Source of the DNA: Ruminococcus sp.
GTDB lineage: Bacteria; Bacillota; Clostridia; Oscillospirales; Ruminococcaceae
Assembly: GCA_017542475.1 (NCBI GenBank)
Contig: JAFXXD010000049.1
Coordinates: forward strand, 1 to 54,804
DNA: 54,804 nucleotides
Direction of reading: 5' to 3'
Shown one piece after another: positions 48,476 through 54,804 of this stretch; positions within the stretch are counted from its first letter, which is position 1, and each line of letters begins with the position of its first letter. A program made the translations under genes and the position numbers. Below the pieces are notes generated by a model that was not told the origin of the DNA, did no database searches, and was given only the letters and a program-made list of their open reading frames with translations.

Positions 48476-51256
48476 ATGACAAACAGAGAAACAAGAAGAA
48501 AAGCAACGAGACGCAGGGCAGAAAAGCCCGCCTCAAACAGATTTGCAAATTTCAGAAAGAGCAGAGCGGGCAGGCTGCTGTATGACAAGGGCGTGCTGTA
48601 TTTCGCGCTCGCCTTTATCATACCCGCGGTGCTGATGCTCATCGGCTTCGGACAGAAGGGCATACACCCCTTCGGAAGCAATCAGATGCTCGTCGTTGAC
48701 CTGTGGCACCAGTATTACCCGTTCTTCCGCGTGGTAAGCGAGAAGCTGCGCACGGGCGGCTCGTTCCTGTATTCGTGGGAAAACGGTATGGGCACGAACT
48801 TCCTTTCGCTGATATCCTACTATGCGGCAAGTCCGCTGTATCTGCTGTCGGTATTTACGCCGAACTCCGCCACCCGCGACGCACTGACATTTATGCTCGT
48901 GGCGAAGATAGGCTTCGCGGGAGCATTTTTCAGCTGCTTCCTGAGATATACCTACAGGCGCCGCGACTTCTCGATAGTTATTTTTTCGACAATGTTCGCG
49001 CTGTGCAGCTATATGCTCGGCTATTACTGGAACGTTATGTGGTTCGATACCATAGCGCTGTTCCCGCTCGTTATGACGGGACTTACCGCGCTCTGCCGCG
49101 AGGGAAAGTGGAAGCTCTACACCCTCGCGCTCGCGCTGTCGCTGATATCGAACTACTATATCGGCTACTTCACCTGCGTGTTCACGCTGTTCGCTTTCTT
49201 CGCGGTCGTGGTCATCGAGTGCAGGGACGTCGGCGACTTCCTGTACAAGCTGTGGCTGGTGATACGCTCGTCCGTCATAGGCATTGCCCTCGGAGCATTT
49301 CTGCTCATACCTGCCTACTGCGGTCTGACGCTCACCTACAGCATAAACAATCAGTTCCCCAAGACCATAAAGTGGTACGAGAAGTGGTACGACATCATCG
49401 CGAATCTGCTCTCCTACAGCGAGCCCGCCAAGAAGGAGGGTCTGCCCAACTTCGCGTGCGGTATGCTCGCGGTGGTGCTGTTCGGAGTCTTCCTCTTCTC
49501 GGCGGGAATAAAGCTGCGCGAGAAGATAGCGCTCTCGTCGCTGCTGACGGTGGTGTTCGTCTGCTGCAACCTCAACGTGCTCAACTTCATCTGGCACGGC
49601 TTCCACGCGACGAATCAGATACCCTACCGCTTCGCCTTCATCTTCTGCTTCGTGCTCGTGACGGCGGCATACCGAGCGTATGACGTTATGACCGCAAAGG
49701 GCATAAAGCTGTATCAGCTGTTCCTGCTAATACCCGCACCCGCGCTCGTATTCGGGCTAAACGTGTGGAAGATGTGCAAGGGAGAGGGCTTCTCCTTCGA
49801 CGGAGCCTTCCGCGCGTCCGCTTTCATCGTGGGAGCTTACCTGCTCATATTCATCGCGGGAAAGATGTTCCCCTTCAAGAGCGAGACCGTACGCAGGAGC
49901 GTCATCAACGCCGCCCTTGCAGCCGCAGTTATCGCGGAGCTGACAAGCAATACCATTATCGGCGTCAGGACCGTCGGCGCATCGAGCTACAACTCCTACC
50001 CGTATATGAACGAGAGCGTGCAGGCTCTGCTCGAGGTCAAGCGCGACGACGACTACAGCCCCTTCTCACGCGTGGAGATGACGAACACCTACACCCTCAA
50101 CGACAGCGCTCTCTACAGCTACTACGGAGTGTCGCAGTTCTCGTCGATGGCAAATGTGTCGGTGACGCGCTATTTCCGAAAGCTCGGGCTCTACGCCTCA
50201 GAGGCGGGCAACCGCTACTACTACCGCAATTCCACGCCCATGGTCAACCAGCTGCTGGGCATAAACTATATCATTTCCAAGAGCGGAACACTCAACAACA
50301 GCGAGATGTCGCTCGTTGAGATAGCCGAGGCTCTGCCCTCGCACCTGTACAGGAGCAAATACCCGATGTCGATAGGCTTTATGATGAACAGCGACGTGCT
50401 CAAGCTCGAGCTTGCCGCCGCCGACAATCCGTACGAGTTCCAGAACGACATCGCAATGCTCGCGACAGGCACCAAGGAGAGCATATTCACGCGCCAGCCC
50501 GTGCGCGAGTACAGCTTCACCAACGCCGAGGGCGAGAAAACGGACTTCGGCACCTATAACTACGAGGTGACAGACCCCAACGAAAAGGCGTCCGCGACCC
50601 TGTACTACGACGGCATCGCGGGAGCCCGCCTCTACGGCTATGCCAAGGGCGGCGCGGCTGAGACCATCGATGTAAAATGCGACGGTCTGCCCGCCGACAG
50701 CGATATCTCCGCCGACGACTACCCTATCGCTTTCCCGATGGGCAACGGTCAGGAGGGCAGCGATTTCGAGGTCACGCTCAATTTCGAGGACGAGAGGAAC
50801 TCGGGCGCCTTCAATCTGCTGGTCTACGCCCTCGACGAGGAAGCCTTTGAACGCACCTACTCCGAGCTCGCCGACGAGCAGCTCGAGCTCACCGAATTCA
50901 GCGATACCAAGCTGAAGGGCTATATCAATGTCAGGAGCAGAGGTATACTCTACCTCTCGATACCCTACGAGCGCGGCTGGAGCGTCTACGTGGACGGCAA
51001 AAAGGTCTCGACGACGAAGGTGTTCGACGCGATGCTCGGCGCGGAGATAGGTCCGGGCGAGCACGAGATAGAGCTGCGCTACTTCCCCGACGGTCTCGCC
51101 AAGGGTATCGTCATAAGCGTGGCGGCAGCGATAGCCTTCCTGCTGCTGACCGCTGCCGAGAGAGCAGCAAATAAGCGCAGAGCAGCCCGTCTTGCGGCGA
51201 AGGCTGCTGCGGACAACAACAACGAAACGGAAGATACAGCAAATGAGAAACCTTAA
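48476..51256 (+). CDS. YfhO-family large membrane protein
   Basis: 926 residues. The N-terminal 480 residues hold about a dozen membrane helices (LYFALAFIIPAVLMLIGFG first), with the YfhO-typical DLWHQYYPFFRVVSEKLRTGGSFLYSWENGMGTNF near the start. The C-terminal extracytoplasmic part (about 490-890) ends in IPYERGWSVYVDGKKV, then a last membrane helix and a charged tail. YfhO proteins are multi-pass, GT-C-like, and are linked to lipoteichoic acid glycosylation in Bacillus. It sits between ecfT and truA, where most Firmicutes have no gene. It overlaps truA by 14 bases. Confidence 0.88.
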   Translation: MTNRETRRKATRRRAEKPASNRFANFRKSRAGRLLYDKGVLYFALAFIIPAVLMLIGFGQKGIHPFGSNQMLVVDLWHQYYPFFRVVSEKLRTGGSFLYSWENGMGTNFLSLISYYAASPLYLLSVFTPNSATRDALTFMLVAKIGFAGAFFSCFLRYTYRRRDFSIVIFSTMFALCSYMLGYYWNVMWFDTIALFPLVMTGLTALCREGKWKLYTLALALSLISNYYIGYFTCVFTLFAFFAVVVIECRDVGDFLYKLWLVIRSSVIGIALGAFLLIPAYCGLTLTYSINNQFPKTIKWYEKWYDIIANLLSYSEPAKKEGLPNFACGMLAVVLFGVFLFSAGIKLREKIALSSLLTVVFVCCNLNVLNFIWHGFHATNQIPYRFAFIFCFVLVTAAYRAYDVMTAKGIKLYQLFLLIPAPALVFGLNVWKMCKGEGFSFDGAFRASAFIVGAYLLIFIAGKMFPFKSETVRRSVINAALAAAVIAELTSNTIIGVRTVGASSYNSYPYMNESVQALLEVKRDDDYSPFSRVEMTNTYTLNDSALYSYYGVSQFSSMANVSVTRYFRKLGLYASEAGNRYYYRNSTPMVNQLLGINYIISKSGTLNNSEMSLVEIAEALPSHLYRSKYPMSIGFMMNSDVLKLELAAADNPYEFQNDIAMLATGTKESIFTRQPVREYSFTNAEGEKTDFGTYNYEVTDPNEKASATLYYDGIAGARLYGYAKGGAAETIDVKCDGLPADSDISADDYPIAFPMGNGQEGSDFEVTLNFEDERNSGAFNLLVYALDEEAFERTYSELADEQLELTEFSDTKLKGYINVRSRGILYLSIPYERGWSVYVDGKKVSTTKVFDAMLGAEIGPGEHEIELRYFPDGLAKGIVISVAAAIAFLLLTAAERAANKRRAARLAAKAAADNNNETEDTANEKP

Positions 51257-52004
51257 AGTTATGACCGCCTACCGCGGCACGCGATACCACGGCTTTCAGC
51301 GGCAGTCCAACGCCGTCACGGTACAGGAGGTGCTCGAAAAAGCCGTATCGAAGGTGCTCAACGAGCCCGTGACCGTTATCGGGTGCTCGCGCACGGATAC
51401 GGGCGTGCACGCGAACAATTTCTGCTTCAACGTCAAAACAGAGAGCAGTATCCGCACCCTCGGCTTCTGCCGCGGAGTCAACGGCGAGCTCCCCGACGAT
51501 ATATCCATTCTCAGCTGCGAGGACGTGCCGCTCGATTTCCACGCGCGTTACGACTGCAAGGGCAAGGAGTACCTCTACCGTATGCACTGCCGCGAGTCGA
51601 AGGACCCCTTCTCGGCGGACCTCGCTTTCCACTACAGGCGGCGCTTCGATGTGGAAAAGGCACGCGAGGCGGCGGCTCATCTCGTCGGAACTCACGATTT
51701 TGCGTCGTTTTGTGCCGACTGTACAAACGTATCAACAACGGTGCGGACAATTTATTCCCTTGAAATAGAAAATAGTGGTGATTCCGTGATAATGCTTGTA
51801 AAAGGGAATGGTTTTCTGTATAATATGATTAGGATAATAGCGGGTACTCTGCTGGATATCAACGAGGGTAAGATAGCGCCCGAGGATATGCCCTCGATAC
51901 TCGCCGCAAAGGACCGTCTCCGCGCGGGCAGGACTGCCATGGCGCACGGTCTGTACCTCAACAGGGTGTTCTACTCCGAGGACGAGCTCCTCGGCGACAT
52001 ATAA
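51243..52004 (+). CDS. truA: tRNA pseudouridine(38-40) synthase TruA
   Basis: 253 residues. MTAYRGTRYHGFQRQ at the start and CSRTDTGVHA with the catalytic Asp (near residue 51) identify TruA, which makes pseudouridine in the tRNA anticodon stem-loop. The C-terminal AGRTAMAHGLYL motif is also present. ATG 51243 begins the conserved domain and lies in the end of the YfhO gene. The stretch at 51,740-51,850 is AT-richer than the rest. Confidence 0.95.
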   Translation: MRNLKVMTAYRGTRYHGFQRQSNAVTVQEVLEKAVSKVLNEPVTVIGCSRTDTGVHANNFCFNVKTESSIRTLGFCRGVNGELPDDISILSCEDVPLDFHARYDCKGKEYLYRMHCRESKDPFSADLAFHYRRRFDVEKAREAAAHLVGTHDFASFCADCTNVSTTVRTIYSLEIENSGDSVIMLVKGNGFLYNMIRIIAGTLLDINEGKIAPEDMPSILAAKDRLRAGRTAMAHGLYLNRVFYSEDELLGDI

Positions 52005-52007
52005 ATT

Positions 52008-52105
52008 AGGAATTCGTAATGCGTAATGCGTAATTATGGTGTGCCTTCGGCAGACTATTTAAAAATCATCGCGAAGCGATACCACAATTCCGAATTCCGA
52101 ATTAT
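52008..52105. repeat. ATTCCGA/GCGTAATGC word repeat between truA and the DUF5711 gene
   Basis: AATTCGTAATGCGTAATGCG at the left edge and AATTCCGAATTCCGAATTAT at the right edge, around a short core with GCCTTCGGC and ATCGCGAAGCGAT hairpins. It mirrors the element at 46,620-46,712 in opposite order and again ends just before a ribosome binding site. Confidence 0.75.
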
Positions 52106-52133
52106 AAAGAGAGAGAAGCAAGGAGGCAATTAA

Positions 52134-53300
52134 ATGCCAATGTATGACGCCAACGACATCGTTGAGCAGAAAAACAGGGACAAAAGAAGAAGACGGCTGA
52201 CAAAGCTGATAGCTATACTCTGCGTTGCGATACTCGGTGCGGTGCTATACTTCACGCAGGAGCTGTGGCTGCCCAAGCTGCGCGGCATAGGCACGCAGTA
52301 CAAGACCATCGTCAACGACGGACGGCTCGCGGAGGGCAACTTCCCGATAGAGATAAACGGCGGCGCTCAGTACCAGCTGAGCTGCTCGAACGAAAATGTT
52401 ATCGTTATGAGCGATGCCTACATATACTTCTATAACGAGGAGGGCGGAGAGATAAAACGCCGCCAGCACGCGCTCTCGAATGCCGTAATGGAAGCCGTGA
52501 ACGGCAGGGCGCTCCTCTTCGAGAGCGGCGGCACGGAGTTCAGCGTGGAGGATAAGTCGGGCGTGCTGTATACGAACAAGCTCGACAGGAATATAATGTT
52601 CGCGAGGCTGAGCAAGGAGGGCTACACCGCTGTGGTGACGACCTCCGACAACTACGACTGCGAAATAAAGGTGTACGACCGCAAGGGCAAGTTCATCTAC
52701 GGCAGACAGTGCGTCGAGCGCGTGAACGACATCAGCTTTCAGGAGGGCAGCAAGGGCTGCGTGATAAGCTACTTCTACGCCGAGAACGGCGCACTCGTGA
52801 CGTCGGTGCAGGAGGCAAGCTTCACCGAGGACAAGGAAAAATGGAACTCGCCCGGAATCGATACGCTCGGTCTTGATGTGTACAACTTCGACGGCGGCGC
52901 GTTCGTGCTCGGTATAGACGCGTGCGGCTACGTTGACAGCAAGGGTCAGATAAGCTCGTTCTACCGCTATGAGGGCGACTTCGCGGGCGGCTCGAGCGAG
53001 GACGGACAGTCCGCCGTGATAATCAACAGCGACGACAGACGAAGATACGAGATGGCTCTGTTCGCCGACGGAAGCTCCGAGCCCGTGATAATCGAATTCG
53101 ACAGCCCGCTCATAGACGTCACCGTCGAGGACGGTCTCGCATACGTAATGAAAAAGGACGCCGTGCTCGCCTACGACTTCAGGGGCAAGCTGCGCTCGAC
53201 CGCGACGGTAAACGACTCGTATACGGGCTTCGTGAAAAGCGACAGCTACGTATTTCTGAAAAGCTACAATAAAATCGACAGGATCAACTACGAAAGCTGA
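52134..53300 (+). CDS. DUF5711 family membrane-anchored protein
   Basis: 388 residues: a basic N-terminus (DKRRRRLTK), one membrane helix (about 24-42), then an extracytoplasmic domain of repeated short strands resembling a WD/PQQ-type beta-propeller (CSNENVIVMSDAYIYFYNEEGGEI, VYDRKGKFIYGRQ, VLAYDFRGKLRS). The family (DUF5711) has no known function. GGAGG precedes the ATG. It is followed by a CvpA-like gene and a ClpE-like gene, a grouping that hints at envelope homeostasis. Confidence 0.75.
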   Translation: MPMYDANDIVEQKNRDKRRRRLTKLIAILCVAILGAVLYFTQELWLPKLRGIGTQYKTIVNDGRLAEGNFPIEINGGAQYQLSCSNENVIVMSDAYIYFYNEEGGEIKRRQHALSNAVMEAVNGRALLFESGGTEFSVEDKSGVLYTNKLDRNIMFARLSKEGYTAVVTTSDNYDCEIKVYDRKGKFIYGRQCVERVNDISFQEGSKGCVISYFYAENGALVTSVQEASFTEDKEKWNSPGIDTLGLDVYNFDGGAFVLGIDACGYVDSKGQISSFYRYEGDFAGGSSEDGQSAVIINSDDRRRYEMALFADGSSEPVIIEFDSPLIDVTVEDGLAYVMKKDAVLAYDFRGKLRSTATVNDSYTGFVKSDSYVFLKSYNKIDRINYES

Positions 53301-53310
53301 TCCGCAAATG

Positions 53311-53350
53311 AAGGGAGGCTGTACAGGTTTAGGCGCCTGTACGCGAAAAA
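53311..53350 (+). promoter_or_regulatory. Ribosome binding site separated from its start codon by a hairpin
   Basis: AAGGGAGG (53311-53318) is followed by GTACAGG...CCTGTAC (53321-53342), a perfect 7-bp stem with an 8-base loop, then eight bases and ATG 53351. Linear spacing from GGAGG to ATG is 32 bases, too far for normal initiation; with the hairpin folded it is about 10. No other start codon lies between the upstream in-frame TAG and this ATG. Confidence 0.6.
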
Positions 53351-54247
53351 ATGGGAATTCAATTCTGGTGGTTCTATGACGTTATCGCCGTCGCGATAAC
53401 ACTTGTCTGCGTTTTTTTCTCAAGCAGAAAAGGAACTATGAAGGCTGCTATCACAACAGTCGGCTACGGCTTAGCGCTGGCACTGGCGCTCGGAATAAGC
53501 AGCAGCACGGCGGCAGACCTCTACAAAAACACACTGAGGAGCAGCTGCATAAACAAGATAGACCGCACTCTGAAAGCTGACACGTTCGTGAGCAAATACG
53601 CATCGTATCTCGAATCACTGGGCTATTCGCTGAGGGTCAATCAGGAGAAGCTGACAAATATCTTCGGCGGCGAGAAGGACATCGACGAGGAGCTCGTGAA
53701 GTATATCAACAGCATTAACGGACGCCCTGTCGCCGAGGACGACGATGCTCTCCGCATCGTTCACGAGGGCTATGCAGTCGTGATACGCGACATCGTAGCG
53801 AAGGATATGAGCAAGTACGCAGCCGAGACCGCCGCAAAGGAGATACGCAGCGACAGCAGCGGCATAAAGAAGCTCGCTCCGCTCATCACCGACAGGGAGG
53901 ACCGCACTCCCGCGGCGAAGTTCATCGCCGACAACTACACCGCACCCGCCTATGTGACGATGTTCAAGCTGATAGGCTTCCTCATACTGTTCGCGGCTGC
54001 CGCGGTAACGATAAACCTGATACTCAACCAGTATATGTCCAAGGACGAGGGACACACAGACGCGGGCTCGCATATCTGCGGAGGCATTATCGGCGTAATC
54101 AAGGGCGGCTTGTTCGTCACGGTCGCAGCCGCGCTGATACGCATATGGGCTATTATGGGCAGCGACGAGATGCTCTTCTTCAACAACAGCGTCATAGAAA
54201 AATCAATAATCTTCAAATATTTCTACGACTTCGTTTCATCGCTCTGA
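53351..54247 (+). CDS. CvpA-like membrane protein
   Basis: 298 residues. The first 55 residues (FYDVIAVAITLVCVFFSSRKGTMKAAITTVGYGLALALALGISSSTAADLY) match the start of CvpA-type proteins; a soluble helical region (about 60-195) is inserted, and two membrane helices (about 200-222 and 238-265) close it. CvpA relatives have roles in envelope function and colicin V production in Escherichia coli. The only good ribosome binding site is separated from the ATG by a hairpin, described in its own entry. Confidence 0.65.
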   Translation: MGIQFWWFYDVIAVAITLVCVFFSSRKGTMKAAITTVGYGLALALALGISSSTAADLYKNTLRSSCINKIDRTLKADTFVSKYASYLESLGYSLRVNQEKLTNIFGGEKDIDEELVKYINSINGRPVAEDDDALRIVHEGYAVVIRDIVAKDMSKYAAETAAKEIRSDSSGIKKLAPLITDREDRTPAAKFIADNYTAPAYVTMFKLIGFLILFAAAAVTINLILNQYMSKDEGHTDAGSHICGGIIGVIKGGLFVTVAAALIRIWAIMGSDEMLFFNNSVIEKSIIFKYFYDFVSSL

Positions 54248-54317
54248 GACGGAACAGCTCCGCGGGTGAGCCGCGGGGACTTATCGGCACATCTGCTTTA
54301 ACAGGAGGTCAAACCCT

Positions 54318-54804
54318 ATGATAATGTGCAGCAACTGCAAAAAACGACCCGCCGTGGTATTCATCACCTCTGTACAGGGAAGCGAAAAGAAAAACGAGGG
54401 GCTCTGCCTCGCCTGTGCAAGAGAGAGAAAGATACCGCAGGTCGCTGAATATATGGAAAAACTCGGTATCACCGACGAGGAGATAGACCAGCTCTCCGAC
54501 CAGATGATGGGTATGCTCGACGGCGACTCCTTCGAGATGGGCGGACAGGGCATAATGCCCGACTTCATCTCGAATATGTTCGGCGGAGACGGCGAGGACA
54601 GCGGCGAGAGCACTCCCGAGCTCCCGAAGGACGACGGCGAGAAGCCCCGCAGGAAGGGAATCTTCGGGCGTGACAAGTCCGAGAAGAAGGAAAAGAAGAA
54701 GGAGCTGAAATTCCTCGGCAGCTACTGCACCAATCTCTCGCAGAAGGCAGCCGACGGTCAGCTCGACCGCATAATCGGCAGAGACAAGGAGATAGCGCGA
54801 GTTA
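54318..54804 (+). CDS. ClpE-like Clp ATPase with N-terminal zinc finger (3' end outside window)
   Basis: The first 162 codons of a longer gene. Residues 4 to 35 form a C4 zinc finger (CSNCKKRP ... CLACARE), as in McsA and ClpE; a helical and a charged Gly/Asp/Lys linker follow; at about 135 the first AAA+ domain begins (YCTNLSQKAADGQLDRIIGRDKEIARV). The zinc finger in place of the double Clp N-domain points to ClpE rather than ClpC. Such ATPases feed proteins to ClpP or disaggregate them. GGAGG lies 9 bp before the ATG. CCGCGG repeats 45 bp upstream form a small hairpin. Confidence 0.85.
   Translation, partial: MIMCSNCKKRPAVVFITSVQGSEKKNEGLCLACARERKIPQVAEYMEKLGITDEEIDQLSDQMMGMLDGDSFEMGGQGIMPDFISNMFGGDGEDSGESTPELPKDDGEKPRRKGIFGRDKSEKKEKKKELKFLGSYCTNLSQKAADGQLDRIIGRDKEIARV

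Noticed and set aside
54260-54276. Terminator between the CvpA-like and ClpE-like genes
   Set aside because: CCGCGG repeats form only a 6-bp stem without a T-run.

Overview
The window looks like the chromosome of a gut or rumen Ruminococcus-type bacterium (Oscillospiraceae, low-confidence at genus level). The support is a secreted CBM-dockerin-esterase of the cellulosomal kind, Gram-positive ribosome binding sites and sigma-A promoters, an ecfA1-ecfA2-ecfT-truA cluster, a Feo/flavin iron locus with a Tp47-like wall protein, and many short intergenic hairpin repeats. No tRNA, rRNA, CRISPR array, integrase or intact insertion sequence was seen.

Two compositional domains are visible by eye. Positions 1 to about 17,680 are AT-richer and read like an accessory island. 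They hold an exporter-type ABC half-transporter (cut by the window edge), a complete ECF importer (S, T and a double-ATPase A), a GNAT gene with a palindromic promoter, a LolD-like ABC ATPase with a permease cut off and joined to the tail of a second ECF S component, four class I SAM methyltransferases, a ZIP metal transporter and an unknown membrane protein. Next come two tandem HipA-like kinase genes flanked by two copies of a DUF6076-like gene (one with an in-frame stop, one N-terminally truncated), then a small + strand operon that starts with a restriction-enzyme fragment and continues with an M24 peptidase, a GNAT and a GyrI-like protein, and ends in a truncated papain-like fragment.

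From 17,685 the DNA is GC-richer backbone. A nine-gene minus-strand iron locus (24,987 to 17,685) encodes two FeoA, FeoB, a FeoB-associated Cys-rich peptide, DUF2325, DUF3793, flavodoxin, a wall-anchored Tp47-like protein and a membrane heme/FMN reductase-like protein. I read it as extracytoplasmic flavin-dependent iron reduction coupled to Fe(II) uptake. It is followed by a CPBP protease diverging from a GT2 glycosyltransferase/YkgJ pair, a small leader-like protein, an XRE regulator fused to a desulfoferrodoxin-like domain, the dockerin esterase, a Na/Pi transporter, aspartate kinase, a short MetH and PheA.

The last third holds ruvC-ruvA-SseB-ruvB, a C39-like protein, a frameshifted and degenerate GlmM paralogue, an RlmI-like methyltransferase, ecfA1-ecfA2-ecfT, a large YfhO protein, truA, a DUF5711 protein, a CvpA-like protein with an unusual hairpin between its ribosome binding site and start codon, and the start of a ClpE-like ATPase. 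Three families of intergenic repeats (variable-stem hairpins, a CTGTCAGC/GGGGAG element, and word repeats of the ATTCCGA/ACGCATT type) fill most gaps in the backbone half.
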